Below are positions 33,925 to 42,899 of a stretch of 64,000 nt of DNA, in pieces. How positions within the stretch are numbered: the stretch's first letter is position 1; every line of letters starts with the position of its first letter. Where the stretch lies: NCBI GenBank assembly GCA_002350855.1, contig DEFM01000002.1, positions 72,467 through 136,466 of the forward strand, read 5' to 3'. The notes under the pieces were generated by a model. That model saw only the letters and a program-made list of their open reading frames with translations. It was not told the origin of the DNA and did not search any database. The position numbers and the translations under genes were made by a program. The DNA is from Prevotellaceae bacterium UBA2852. GTDB lineage: Bacteria > Bacteroidota > Bacteroidia > Bacteroidales > Bacteroidaceae.

Positions 33925-34551
33925 ATGCAACAAATTCACAAATACTTTCCAGACCTGTCGAAAGACCAGTATGACCAGCTGAACGCCCTCGGTCAACTCT
34001 ATGCTGAGTGGAATGAGAAAATCAACGTAATATCCCGCAAGGACATTGCAAATATCTATGAACACCATGTGCTCCACAGCATGTCCATAGGCAAACTGAT
34101 TCATTTCAGGGACAACAGCAGGATCATGGATTTGGGTTCAGGAGGAGGGTTCCCAGGCATACCGCTTGCCATTCTGTTTCCAAACGTCATGTTCCACCTT
34201 GTAGACAGCATCGGCAAGAAAGTACGTGTAGCAGAGGGAATAGCCCGTGCCGTCAATCTGAAGAATGTGGAATTCAGCCACAGCCGCGGCGAGGACATCA
34301 AAGGCAATAACTACGACTTTGTGGTAAGCAGGGCGGTTATGCCCCTCGGCGACATTCTGAAATGTGTGAAGAAAAACATCAGCAAGAACAGTTCTAACTC
34401 TCTCCCAAACGGCATCATAGCACTCAAAGGCGGAGATATTGAAGCAGAAATTGCATCCATGCGTAACCGCTGCACCACATGGGAAATATCGAACTGGTTC
34501 TCCGAAGAGTGGTTTGAGACAAAGAAAATTGTGCACTTAGCCGTTAAATAA
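33925..34551 (+). CDS. rsmG: 16S rRNA (guanine-527 N7) methyltransferase
   Basis: SAM-dependent methylation of G527 in 16S rRNA. The 208 residues include the RsmG motif I D-L-G-S-G-G-G-F-P-G-I-P (about 70-81), an A-x-x-Y-x-E-W-N-E-K-I-N-V-I-S-R segment near the N-terminus, and V-V-S-R-A-V. The length and order are normal. It is transcribed alone, divergently from a lipoprotein gene, with tRNA-Cys downstream. Confidence 0.95.
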   Translation: MQQIHKYFPDLSKDQYDQLNALGQLYAEWNEKINVISRKDIANIYEHHVLHSMSIGKLIHFRDNSRIMDLGSGGGFPGIPLAILFPNVMFHLVDSIGKKVRVAEGIARAVNLKNVEFSHSRGEDIKGNNYDFVVSRAVMPLGDILKCVKKNISKNSSNSLPNGIIALKGGDIEAEIASMRNRCTTWEISNWFSEEWFETKKIVHLAVK

Positions 34552-34573
34552 ACTCAAAAACATACAAAAAAAA

Positions 34574-34604
34574 TTTGTCAGAACTAAAAAAAGGCGTAAA
34601 TTTG
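34574..34604 (+). promoter_or_regulatory. Promoter of tRNA-Cys
   Basis: TTTG (34574-34577), 19 bases, TAAATTTG (34597-34604): exact Bacteroidetes promoter. It ends 18 bases before the tRNA. Confidence 0.85.
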
Positions 34605-34621
34605 CACTCGCAAAACGAAAT

Positions 34622-34696
34622 GGTGCGTTGGATGAGTGGCTTAGTCAACGGTCTGCAAAACCGTGAACGGCGGTTCGAATCCGCCACGCACCTCCA
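34622..34696 (+). tRNA. tRNA-Cys (GCA), CCA encoded
   Basis: The acceptor stem GGTGCGT pairs with ACGCACC. The anticodon loop is CTGCAAA with anticodon GCA between CGGT and ACCG. The T arm is GGCGG-TTCGAAT-CCGCC. Discriminator U73 is the cysteine identity base, and CCA is encoded at 34694-34696. The mature tRNA body is short, as usual for Cys. Confidence 0.95.
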
Positions 34697-34708
34697 AAAG
34701 TAGAAAGA

Positions 34709-34747
34709 GCGTAACCCGACCTTTGAACAGTTGGTTACGCTTTTTTT
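34709..34747 (+). terminator. Terminator after tRNA-Cys
   Basis: GCGTAACC and GGTTACGC form an 8-base-pair stem followed by seven T residues. Confidence 0.9.
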
Positions 34748-34779
34748 GATTAAAACCAAAACTAATAACACTATTTGAT

Positions 34780-35658
34780 ATGAAACCACGTTGCATTTTC
34801 AGCACACTCACCCTTTGTTTACTCGCTGCCAGCATCATGGCATGCTCAAGCGACAGCCACAGCTCATCACTCGCCGACAAAGTACATACTCCAAACAGCA
34901 CAGGAGCTACTGTGAAAAGGATAACCTACAGCGGCAACTTCGAGAATGTGCGTCAATGGGCTTTCACATATACAGGCACAAGGAACTGGGTGATGCAAAG
35001 CGCTACATCTACCGAACGCAGCAGCGAGACATCAGGCTTGAGCCAAAGCTATACCTACCGGCTCAACTACGGCACAGACAACGTCAAGATAACAACCGAC
35101 AACAGCCAGTACCCTATCACTCTTACGATGAATGAGGGAGTGATTGCAACTGCAGAGAGTGGAACAACCACCTACCACTACTCCTACGCCAATGGGTATC
35201 TTGCTGAATGGAACGTGATATATCGCAACGAAAGCGCATTTGGCGGAACTCAGCAGAAAGGAGCAATGGCAAGACTTACATGGAGCATGGACGGACGTCT
35301 GCTTCAGATTGTCTACACTCCAGATATAGCTGCCCGTCAGGAAATTTACACTTATACCTACGAGTACAATGATGACGCACTCGTTGAAAACATCAACGGA
35401 CTGCTTCCAGAACTCTCTACCGAAGCTTTCGGTTGCAACGGACTGGAATTCCTCTACTATGCAGGACTGCTCGGAAAGGGTACAACTTACCTGCCATCCA
35501 CTCTTCGCATAGAAAACACCATAGATAACACATCCGTTACTTATAACATGCTCTACATGAAGACCACACTCTCTTCAGGAAAAGAACAGATTAGCGGATG
35601 CCAGTATATGGTTAACGACGGCAGTTCAATGGGTGTAATCGCCACCTACGGCTATTGA
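34780..35658 (+). CDS. Lipoprotein of unknown function, DUF4595-like
   Basis: A protein of 292 residues with a lipoprotein signal (S-I-M-A-C-S, lipidated Cys22). The body is beta-rich with Y-x-Y-x-Y alternations (for example Y-T-Y-T-Y-E-Y), similar to the Bacteroidetes DUF4595 family, but I am not certain of that name. It is probably exported to the cell surface or periplasm. Its function is unknown. It is transcribed alone, after tRNA-Cys, and is followed by a bidirectional terminator. Confidence 0.72.
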   Translation: MKPRCIFSTLTLCLLAASIMACSSDSHSSSLADKVHTPNSTGATVKRITYSGNFENVRQWAFTYTGTRNWVMQSATSTERSSETSGLSQSYTYRLNYGTDNVKITTDNSQYPITLTMNEGVIATAESGTTTYHYSYANGYLAEWNVIYRNESAFGGTQQKGAMARLTWSMDGRLLQIVYTPDIAARQEIYTYTYEYNDDALVENINGLLPELSTEAFGCNGLEFLYYAGLLGKGTTYLPSTLRIENTIDNTSVTYNMLYMKTTLSSGKEQISGCQYMVNDGSSMGVIATYGY

Positions 35659-35733
35659 TTGCAAACAGAAAAGTTCTCATACGAGCATAATAGAATAAAC
35701 AGCTTAAAACGAACAACAAGAAAAAGCATCAAA

Positions 35734-35775
35734 AAAAATGCAGGACTCAGAGATTTCTCTTTGTCCTGCATTTTT
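35734..35775. terminator. Bidirectional terminator between a lipoprotein gene and ilvC
   Basis: AAAATGCAGGAC pairs with GTCCTGCATTTT around a short loop. A- and T-runs on both sides allow use by the plus-strand lipoprotein gene and the minus-strand ilv operon. Confidence 0.85.
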
Positions 35776-35792
35776 ATTATACAACTGTTAAA

Positions 35793-36836
35793 TTAGTCGT
35801 TTTCTGGACGAAGTTTACGAACTACCTCGCCAGTACGCCACATTTCGCTGTCGCGGAGAGCCTGGAGTTCCTTCTCAAGACCTACGCGGTAGTCTGGCTT
35901 AGAGTTAGCATCGATTGATATCTGAGCCTCATTACCAGTTACAACGCTGTGGTAGAGTTTCTCAACAACTGGCTTGATAGCGTCGTGGAAAGGACCCATC
36001 CAGTCAAGAGCACCACGCTGAGCTGTAGTAGAGCAGTTTGCGTACATCCAGTCCATGCCGTTCTTTGCAAAGAGAGGCATGAGTGACTGAGTGAGTTCCT
36101 CGACTGTTTCGTTGAATGCCTCAGATGGAGTGTGACCATTTTCACGGAGAACTTCATACTGAGCAAGGAGAAGACCCTGGATAGCACCCATGAGTGAACC
36201 ACGTTCACCTGTAAGGTCACTTGTTGCTTCACGTTTGAATGTAGTCTCGAACATATAACCAGAACCGATACCGATACCGAATGCAAGAACCTTGTCTGTA
36301 GCGTGACCACTTGCATCCTGATATACTGCATAGCTTGAGTTCAAGCCACGACCTTCGAGGAACATGGTACGGAGGCTGGTACCACTACCCTTTGGTGCAA
36401 CCATGATAACGTCGATATCCTTTGGAGGAACAACGCCTGTGCGATCGTTCCAGTTGATAGCGAATCCGTGAGAGAAATAGAGAGTCTTACCTGCAGTAAG
36501 GTATGGCTTGATAGTTGGCCAAAGCTGCATCTGAGCAGCATCTGAGAGAAGCATACAAACGATTGTACCCTTTTCTGCTGCCTCTTCAAGAGAGAAAAGT
36601 GTCTCACCTGGCTTCCATCCGTCAGCAACAGCCTTTTCGTAAGTCTTACCTGGACGCTGACCAACAATCACGTTGAAACCATTGTCACGCAGGTTGCATG
36701 CCTGACCAGGACCCTGAACACCATAACCGAGAACGGCGATGGTTTCATTTTTCAACACTTCACGGGCTTTCTCAAGAGGAAACTCTTCGCGGGTCATCAC
36801 TTCTTCGATAACACCGCCAAAATTCATTTTTGCCAT
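35793..36836 (-). CDS. ilvC: Ketol-acid reductoisomerase (class I)
   Basis: Second step of isoleucine/valine synthesis: NAD(P)H-dependent alkyl migration and reduction of acetolactate. The 347 residues have the Rossmann motif G-Y-G-V-Q-G-P-G-Q-A near residue 37, a K-G-S-G-T segment, and the metal-binding Asp/Glu region (D-L-T-G-E-R-G, then E-L-T-Q). The length fits class I (one knotted domain). It is the last gene of the ilv operon, after a 112-base gap following the thioesterase. Confidence 0.96.
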   Translation of the reverse strand: MAKMNFGGVIEEVMTREEFPLEKAREVLKNETIAVLGYGVQGPGQACNLRDNGFNVIVGQRPGKTYEKAVADGWKPGETLFSLEEAAEKGTIVCMLLSDAAQMQLWPTIKPYLTAGKTLYFSHGFAINWNDRTGVVPPKDIDVIMVAPKGSGTSLRTMFLEGRGLNSSYAVYQDASGHATDKVLAFGIGIGSGYMFETTFKREATSDLTGERGSLMGAIQGLLLAQYEVLRENGHTPSEAFNETVEELTQSLMPLFAKNGMDWMYANCSTTAQRGALDWMGPFHDAIKPVVEKLYHSVVTGNEAQISIDANSKPDYRVGLEKELQALRDSEMWRTGEVVRKLRPEND

Positions 36837-36948
36837 AATAATAAAAAATTAATGTATAAATGATAAATAATTACTAGATTCGATTATTCTATATTTCGAT
36901 TTGACGTTATAACGATTAACGTTATTACCTCATTCGCCTTTTCGCCTT

Positions 36949-37710
36949 TCAGGAGAATTCCAAAGAGGCTCGCACAATTGGTGTGCCACGGTCGCCTCCA
37001 GGAATGAAGTCCTTGCGAACTTCCACCTCGTATTTATTATCGCTAACTTTACGTTTGAAGAACGATAGCAAATCACCATAGCGGCTCTCAGCCATATACG
37101 AAATCTCAAGACGATGAAGATTGCGCCCATCCTTGTAGTCATCAATTGAGAACAAATCCATGATATGCTCAATATACTTGATGCTGTTTACGTGGCTGTT
37201 CATATCTATGTCGCTGTACTTAGCATGATGCGACTTCACATAGTCAGCATCGGTCAATGCCCTAACTCGCCCTTGAGCAGCAATGGGACAGGGTTCTTCC
37301 GGCAAGAGATATGCCTGAAACAGTTCGCCCTCAATCTGCTCCAGCTGCATAGGCTTACGAGTTTCGTAGTCAATCATAGCCCAGATGCTGCGAGCATAGC
37401 CATATACCGTACCATCTTCATCCTTAATAGCGAAATTACGGTTGGTAAACAGGCGGTAAATGTTTTCAATCCAGGTGGACACATTGACATTATGATATGC
37501 AGTCGGCATACTCTGCATCTCAATGGTCAGACGCGACAACACCCAAGTATAGTGGCGTCCATTAAGATCCATCATTCCGAAGCCACGAGCCTTAGCATGG
37601 TTCTCTGCGGCATTGAGCAGGGTCTTGCCAAGCATTGTCCAGGTCCATCGCTGACAGAAGTCAGTATTGAAGGGATCAACAACTATGGATGTCGTATCAA
37701 TCTTCTTCAT
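36949..37710 (-). CDS. Acyl-ACP thioesterase
   Basis: Releases acyl chains from acyl carrier protein. The 253 residues show two hot-dog repeats: the N-terminal R-W-T-W-T-M-L-G-K-T-L and W-V-L-S-R-L-T-I segments, and the C-terminal K-Y-S-D-I-D-M-N-S-H-V-N-S-I-K-Y motif with the D-x-N-x-H catalytic set. An upstream ATG at 37746 is possible, but the start at 37710 has a better fit to the family. It overlaps the ilvN end by 14 bases, as is usual in Bacteroidales ilv operons. The link to branched fatty acids made from valine or leucine precursors is inference. Confidence 0.88.
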   Translation of the reverse strand: MKKIDTTSIVVDPFNTDFCQRWTWTMLGKTLLNAAENHAKARGFGMMDLNGRHYTWVLSRLTIEMQSMPTAYHNVNVSTWIENIYRLFTNRNFAIKDEDGTVYGYARSIWAMIDYETRKPMQLEQIEGELFQAYLLPEEPCPIAAQGRVRALTDADYVKSHHAKYSDIDMNSHVNSIKYIEHIMDLFSIDDYKDGRNLHRLEISYMAESRYGDLLSFFKRKVSDNKYEVEVRKDFIPGGDRGTPIVRASLEFS

Positions 37711-38248
37711 TACGCTCCTTTTCCCTTTCTGCCAGATATTCGTCAAGGTGCTCTACACGACTGCGTGTGATGGTGATACGTCCGGAACGAACAAACTGCA
37801 GCACAGCACCAAGTTCATTCAAACTATGATACAGCGAGAGGATATCATCTGTGAAGCCTGTCTTTTCCACAGCTGCATAGGTAGAGTTAACCTCAACAAT
37901 GCGGGCATCATGAGCACGAAGTATCTTTCCTACATTCATATTTTCCAACATCATCGGAGTGGAAATCTTCAGCAACGAAGTCTCCAGGATAAAGAGTTCT
38001 TCATCAGTATAGTAATCGGCCTTCAGCACATCAATACGCTTCTCAATCTGTCGGGTGAGAATCTTTGCCATCTCCTCATCGCAATTGCAAGTAATGGTGT
38101 ATTTATGTACACCAGGAGTGGACGAAGCACATACGTTAAGGCTTTCGATATTCACCTGACGGCGAGTAAACACAGCTGTAATCTGATTCAGCACACCTGC
38201 TATATTCTCAGAATAAACGAGAATGGTATATAGTTTGTTTTCTTCCAT
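37697..38248 (-). CDS. ilvN: Acetolactate synthase small (regulatory) subunit
   Basis: Regulatory subunit of acetohydroxyacid synthase. The 183 residues begin with an ACT domain (L-V-Y-S-E-N-I-A-G-V-L-N-Q-I-T, F-x-R-R-x-V-N-I-E-S-L) that binds valine for feedback inhibition, followed by the C-terminal activation domain. It is two bases after ilvB in the same operon. Confidence 0.93.
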   Translation of the reverse strand: MEENKLYTILVYSENIAGVLNQITAVFTRRQVNIESLNVCASSTPGVHKYTITCNCDEEMAKILTRQIEKRIDVLKADYYTDEELFILETSLLKISTPMMLENMNVGKILRAHDARIVEVNSTYAAVEKTGFTDDILSLYHSLNELGAVLQFVRSGRITITRSRVEHLDEYLAEREKERNEED

Positions 38249-38250
38249 AA

Positions 38251-39957
38251 TTATTTAACCTCCAACATCATATCATCCACATTCTTTCCCGGCGGTGTCA
38301 TAGGCAGTACATCGTCGTCTTCAAGTATTGCGCATTCAAGGATATACGGACCTTTGGTTGCAAGCATCTTGTCAACAGCACCCTGTAAATCCTTTCGTTC
38401 GGTAACACAAGCATATGGAATGCCATAACCCTTTGCAATCAATTCGTAGCAAGGGTTCATCATTCTTGTAAACGACTTACGGCGTTGCCAGAACATATCC
38501 TGCCATTGACGCACATTACCCAGATAGTTATTATTCATCAGAATCATCTTCACAGGAGCCTGCTGTTCCATGATAGTACCAAGTTCCTCTATACACATCT
38601 GGAAACCGCCGTCACCCATGAAGCAGCAAACGGTACGGTCTGAAGCACCGAAAGTGGCTCCGATAGCAGCTGGCATACCATAACCCATAGTTCCCAATCC
38701 ACCACTTGTACAGATACTGCGACGCTTAGGATATTTGAAATAACGGGTTGCGAAGAGCTGGTTCTGACCCACATCGGTAACGAGAACGGCATCTCCCTTA
38801 GTTGCCTCAGCTACAGTATTAACGACCTCACCCATAAGCAAAGGTCCTTCTGTAGGATGGATAGCTGGTTCGATGACCTTTACACGTTCCTTCTCATCAA
38901 GTGGTTTGAAGGAATCACGCCATTCGCTATGATTATTCTTATTAATAAGAGCTGTAATAGCTGGAAGTGACTCCTTACAGTCTGCAACAACAGCCACATC
39001 TGTCTTTACATTCTTGTTAATCTCGCTTCGGTCTATATCGAGGTGAATCACCTTTGCCTGTTTTGCATAAGTCTTAAGACTTCCAGTTACACGGTCGCTG
39101 AAACGCATACCAATAGCAATCAGTACGTCACACTCCTGTTCCTTGAGATTGACAGCATAGTTACCATGCATACCCAACATTCCCACATTCAGAGGATGGG
39201 TACTTGGCAGGGCACTCAGGCCAAGCATAGTACGACCTGCAGGAATATCGGCTTTTTCAAGGAATGCAAGAAGTTCGTCCTGTGCATTACCCAGTTCCAC
39301 TCCCTGACCAACGAGAGCCAATGGCTTTTTCGCATTATTTATGAGTTCTGCAGCCTGACGGACAGCTTCATTATCGAGTTTTGGATAAGGAACGTAAGAA
39401 CGGACGAAGTCTACCTTTTCAGGCTTGAACTCCACCATTTCTGTCTGAGCGTTCTTTGGGAAGTCAAGAACCACAGGACCGGGACGTCCACTACGGGCGA
39501 TATAGAACGCACGACTGACAGCCCATGCTATGTCTTCGGCATGACGAATCTGATAGCTCCATTTGGAAATTGGTTGGGCCACACCAACAAGGTCAACCTC
39601 TTGGAAGAAGTCCGTACCAAGTGCAGAAATTGGCACCTGACCTGCAATCACCACGATAGGAGTTGAATCCAGCATGGCATCGGCCACACCTGTTAAGGTA
39701 TTTGTAGCACCAGGTCCGCTGGTCACGATAGCACAACCTACCTCTCCGCTCACACGGGCATAGCCCTCTGCTGCATGAGTGGCACCTTGTTCGTGACGCA
39801 CGAGAATATGGTCAAACGCCTTCTTCTCACCTCGTGTATAGTCATAGAGAGCATCATAAACCGGCATGATAGATCCACCTGGATATCCAAATATGGTCTT
39901 CACACCTTCATGTTGCAACGCTCTCATCAGAGCTTCACTACCTGTAATCTTACTCAT
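38251..39957 (-). CDS. ilvB: Acetolactate synthase large (catalytic) subunit
   Basis: Thiamine-diphosphate-dependent condensation of pyruvate to acetolactate or with 2-oxobutyrate. The 568 residues (start at 39957, M-S-K-I-T-G-S-E-A-L) have the catalytic glutamate segment H-E-Q-G-A-T-H-A-A-E-G-Y-A-R, the F-F-Q-E-V-D-L-V-G region and the TPP motif G-D-G-G-F-Q-M with N-N-N-Y-L-G downstream. The frame is open nine codons further upstream, but that extension has no family match. It belongs to the ilv operon between ilvD and ilvN. Confidence 0.95.
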   Translation of the reverse strand: MSKITGSEALMRALQHEGVKTIFGYPGGSIMPVYDALYDYTRGEKKAFDHILVRHEQGATHAAEGYARVSGEVGCAIVTSGPGATNTLTGVADAMLDSTPIVVIAGQVPISALGTDFFQEVDLVGVAQPISKWSYQIRHAEDIAWAVSRAFYIARSGRPGPVVLDFPKNAQTEMVEFKPEKVDFVRSYVPYPKLDNEAVRQAAELINNAKKPLALVGQGVELGNAQDELLAFLEKADIPAGRTMLGLSALPSTHPLNVGMLGMHGNYAVNLKEQECDVLIAIGMRFSDRVTGSLKTYAKQAKVIHLDIDRSEINKNVKTDVAVVADCKESLPAITALINKNNHSEWRDSFKPLDEKERVKVIEPAIHPTEGPLLMGEVVNTVAEATKGDAVLVTDVGQNQLFATRYFKYPKRRSICTSGGLGTMGYGMPAAIGATFGASDRTVCCFMGDGGFQMCIEELGTIMEQQAPVKMILMNNNYLGNVRQWQDMFWQRRKSFTRMMNPCYELIAKGYGIPYACVTERKDLQGAVDKMLATKGPYILECAILEDDDVLPMTPPGKNVDDMMLEVK

Positions 39958-39976
39958 TCTATATTTTGAATTGTAA

Positions 39977-41779
39977 TTAATCAATAATTCTTACTCCGCC
40001 TTTATCAGCTGAACTAACGCTCTGAGCATAAGCACGCAAAGACTTACTAACCACACGCTTACGCTTTAATGGTTGCTGTGGGCGTGCAGCCAGTTCCTCA
40101 TCGCTCAAGCGAACGTTGATACTGCGGTTAGGAATATCTATCTCTATGATGTCGCCATCAACAATCTTACCGATGTTTCCACCTGCGGCAGCTTCAGGAG
40201 ACACGTGACCTATACTCAGTCCGCTTGTTCCTCCGGAAAAGCGTCCGTCAGTAATCAAGGCACATTCCTTACCCATATGCATAGATTTGATATAGCTGGT
40301 TGGATAAAGCATTTCCTGCATACCAGGTCCGCCCTTTGGTCCTTCGTGAGTAATCACGACTACATCACCCTTCTTAACCTTACCGCCAAGGATTCCCTCA
40401 CAGGCATCTTCCTGTGAATCGAATACTACAGCAGGACCGCTGAACTTCCAGATGCTTTCGTCCACACCGGCAGTCTTAACTACGCAACCGTCCTGGGCAA
40501 TGTTTCCGAAGAGGATTGCCATACCGCCATCCTTGGTGTAAGCATGTTCTATATCACGGATACAACCATTTTCACGGTCTGTATCGAGTGTTTCATAATT
40601 AGTATTCTGAACACCAAGCTGATTGCAGAACTTACCTGCAGGAGCTGAAGAATAAATACGCTTTGCCTCCGGATCTACATTATCCTTGAGGATAGAGTAC
40701 TTTTCAATATCCTCAGCAAGTGTAGCTCCGTTTACACGTTTAACACTTGTATTGATAAGACCGCCTTTGGCAAGTTCACCAAGGAGTCCCATCATGCCAC
40801 CGGCACGTCCACATTCTTGAACAGAATACTTCTGTGAATTAGGCGCCAGTTTGCAGAGGAAAGGAGTTTTGCGTGAGAGAGCATCGATATCAGCCATGGT
40901 AAAGTCAACCCCAGCTTCCTGAGCAACTGCCAGTAAGTGAAGCACAGTATTGGTGGATGCGCCCATAGCTATATCCAGAGTCATAGCGTTGAGGAAAGCC
41001 TGACGGGTTGCAATACTACGTGGCAAAACGCTATCGTCGCCGTCTTCGTAATAAGCAAACGCATTCTTCACTATCTGACGAGCCGCAGCCTTCATCAGTT
41101 CCTTGCGGTTAACATGTGTAGCGAGAATAGTTCCGTTACCAGGTAATGAAAGACCAATAGCCTCAGTAAGGTTGTTCATGGAGTTGGCTGTGAACATACC
41201 TGAGCAGCATCCGCAACCAGGACATGCACGGTTCTCCACCTCAGCCAGTTCCTCATCATTTACTGTTGGGTCGGCACCCTTAATCATAGCGGCAATCAAG
41301 TCAAGGTTCTCACCTTTATACTTACCTGCCTCCATAGGACCTCCGCTCACAAACACAGCAGGGATATTCAGTCGCATAGCAGCCATCAGCATACCAGGAG
41401 TGATTTTGTCGCAATTGGAGATGCAAATCATCGCGTCAGCCTTATGGGCATTGCACATATACTCTACAGAGTCAGCTATGATATCACGGCTTGGCAACGA
41501 ATAAAGCATACCGTCATGTCCCATTGCGATACCGTCGTCAATAGCTATTGTATTGAATTCGGCTGCATAACAACCCAACTTTTCAATCTCTGCCTTTATA
41601 ATCTGACCTGCCTCATGAAGGTGAGTATGTCCAGGAACGAACTGAGTAAATGAATTTACGATTGCAATAATAGGTTTGCCAAACTGCTCACGCTTCATTC
41701 CGTTTGCCACCCACAAAGCGCGGGCACCAGCCATTCTTCGTCCTTCAGTACAAACAGCACTACGTAACTGATGTTTCAT
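39977..41779 (-). CDS. ilvD: Dihydroxy-acid dehydratase
   Basis: Iron-sulfur dehydratase giving the 2-oxo acid precursors of valine and isoleucine. The 600 residues hold the cluster ligands in [12 protein letters not shown] and [14 protein letters not shown], plus [14 protein letters not shown] near the end. It is the first gene of the operon. A terminator-like hairpin and a strong promoter precede it. Confidence 0.96.
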   Translation of the reverse strand: MKHQLRSAVCTEGRRMAGARALWVANGMKREQFGKPIIAIVNSFTQFVPGHTHLHEAGQIIKAEIEKLGCYAAEFNTIAIDDGIAMGHDGMLYSLPSRDIIADSVEYMCNAHKADAMICISNCDKITPGMLMAAMRLNIPAVFVSGGPMEAGKYKGENLDLIAAMIKGADPTVNDEELAEVENRACPGCGCCSGMFTANSMNNLTEAIGLSLPGNGTILATHVNRKELMKAAARQIVKNAFAYYEDGDDSVLPRSIATRQAFLNAMTLDIAMGASTNTVLHLLAVAQEAGVDFTMADIDALSRKTPFLCKLAPNSQKYSVQECGRAGGMMGLLGELAKGGLINTSVKRVNGATLAEDIEKYSILKDNVDPEAKRIYSSAPAGKFCNQLGVQNTNYETLDTDRENGCIRDIEHAYTKDGGMAILFGNIAQDGCVVKTAGVDESIWKFSGPAVVFDSQEDACEGILGGKVKKGDVVVITHEGPKGGPGMQEMLYPTSYIKSMHMGKECALITDGRFSGGTSGLSIGHVSPEAAAGGNIGKIVDGDIIEIDIPNRSINVRLSDEELAARPQQPLKRKRVVSKSLRAYAQSVSSADKGGVRIID

Positions 41780-41852
41780 TATTTCTTATTTAATTGTTTT
41801 ATATTCAACATATTACCATCTCTTTTACAAAGACTTTGCCATTTTACCACAT

Positions 41853-41890
41853 AAAACAAAGAAAGCCTCTCCGTTTTGATTAGGAAAGGC
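41853..41890 (-). terminator. Terminator-like hairpin in the ilvD leader (candidate attenuator)
   Basis: On the minus strand GCCTTTCC (41890-41883) pairs with GGAGAGGC (41872-41865), followed by TTTCTTTGTTTT. It lies between the promoter at 41947-41977 and ilvD. AGCCTCT at 41917-41911 is fully complementary to AGAGGCT (41870-41864) in the 3' arm and would compete with it. Together these could form an attenuator. Confidence 0.6.
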
Positions 41891-41946
41891 CAATTCTATG
41901 CTATGTAAATAGAGGCTCTTTGCATACTCAAGATGGTTTCGCATTG

Positions 41947-41977
41947 CAAATTTAGTGTTTTTCACACGAACCGCAAA
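41947..41977 (-). promoter_or_regulatory. ilv operon promoter
   Basis: On the minus strand TTTG (41977-41974), 19 bases, TAAATTTG (41954-41947): exact consensus. It lies between the FMN-binding gene and ilvD. The predicted transcription start is near 41942, leaving a leader of about 160 bases. Confidence 0.85.
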
Positions 41978-42028
41978 CGAAAACGCAAAGAATTTGCAGA
42001 TTTACTTACAAATTGACAGAAAAATCTA

Positions 42029-42415
42029 CTATTTTTGTTCAATATAGTACTTTAAACCGCGCTTTACGTTATCAATTATTGCATTTGAGGTGTATGTCGC
42101 ACCTGTTACTGCATCAACCTTCAGATTCATCGCAGTAGCCAACTTCAAACCATTCCATTTTGAAAGGATTCCCTCGCTCACCATCTTCATATATTTTGGT
42201 CCTTCGCGGTTAGGAAGTACGGCAACCTTTACAACCTTACCTTTCTTAATATAAATCTCTACAGGAGTCTGAGCCTTATAGCCCTTAACGTCTTTGGCAA
42301 TCTCTGTTGTATTCACAACTTCTGTATTGTCCGCCTGCTTGGTAATCACTTGTTGGGCAAAAGACATCTGGCAGAAAAGAGCTGCCAAGGCGAAAGTAAA
42401 AAATCTTGATTTCAT
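42029..42415 (-). CDS. Exported FMN-binding domain protein
   Basis: A protein of 128 residues with a signal peptide (about 1-20, ending S-F-A-Q) and an FMN_bind domain (NqrC/RnfG type) with V-D-A-V-T-G-A-T-Y-T-S near residues 100-110. In this family the last Thr or Ser of the S/T-G-A-T/S motif is covalently flavinylated by ApbE. The partner is unknown: no Nqr or Rnf genes are adjacent. It is probably an extracytoplasmic electron carrier. It is transcribed before the ilv operon, which has its own promoter. Confidence 0.85.
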   Translation of the reverse strand: MKSRFFTFALAALFCQMSFAQQVITKQADNTEVVNTTEIAKDVKGYKAQTPVEIYIKKGKVVKVAVLPNREGPKYMKMVSEGILSKWNGLKLATAMNLKVDAVTGATYTSNAIIDNVKRGLKYYIEQK

Positions 42416-42457
42416 AAAGATAAGTATTTAGATTAGGGAGTAATACTTAGAGGATTA

Positions 42458-42491
42458 ACAAAAAAAAGACCTTACAGATATCTCTGCAAGG
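42458..42491 (-). terminator. Terminator of tRNA-His
   Basis: On the minus strand CCTTGCAGA pairs with TCTGTAAGG (one G-T pair) around GATA, followed by a run of eight T residues. Confidence 0.8.
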
Positions 42492-42502
42492 ACTACCCGA
42501 AG

Positions 42503-42577
42503 GGTGGATGGTGGGACTCGAACCCACGACATTCAGAACCACAATCTGACGCTCTAACCGACTGAACTACATCCACC
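42503..42577 (-). tRNA. tRNA-His (GTG)
   Basis: Minus strand. The acceptor GTGGATG pairs with CATCCAC, and an extra 5' G (G-1) sits opposite discriminator C73, the histidine identity pair. The anticodon loop TTGTGGT has anticodon GTG. The T arm is GTGGG-TTCGAGT-CCCAC. No CCA is encoded, unlike tRNA-Cys in this window. Confidence 0.95.
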
Positions 42578-42632
42578 ATCATGTCAGCTCATAATTCCTT
42601 GCCAAGAGAAAGGAATTTTTCAAAAGCGAGTG

Positions 42633-42663
42633 CAAAGGTACGGTTATTTTTTTAACTGACAAA
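42633..42663 (-). promoter_or_regulatory. Promoter of tRNA-His
   Basis: On the minus strand TTTG (42663-42660), 19 bases, TACCTTTG (42640-42633): exact consensus, about 55 bases before the tRNA. Confidence 0.85.
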
Positions 42664-42854
42664 TTTTTTGATGATTTTTATTCTAAAATAGTTTTAATTC
42701 GCTCTCTCGCATATCTGATATATTATTATAAAGCATCTGAAGACTCCAAAGATGAAAGACTATTGAAAGTTAAAATCTATTAAATGAATACGACACAAGA
42801 GTCGTTTTATACTTTATTAAACATTTTTCAGTCCACCGTTTACTGGAAAATGGG

Positions 42855-42862
42855 TAAATTTG
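42855..42862 (+). promoter_or_regulatory. -7 element of the moxR-bat operon
   Basis: TAAATTTG, exact -7 consensus, 38 bases before the moxR start. No TTTG at the expected -33 distance. The remaining 322-base gap upstream holds only the tRNA-His promoter. Confidence 0.55.
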
Positions 42863-42899
42863 CAGTCAAATTGAACTAAACAAAAACAAGTACTTATAA

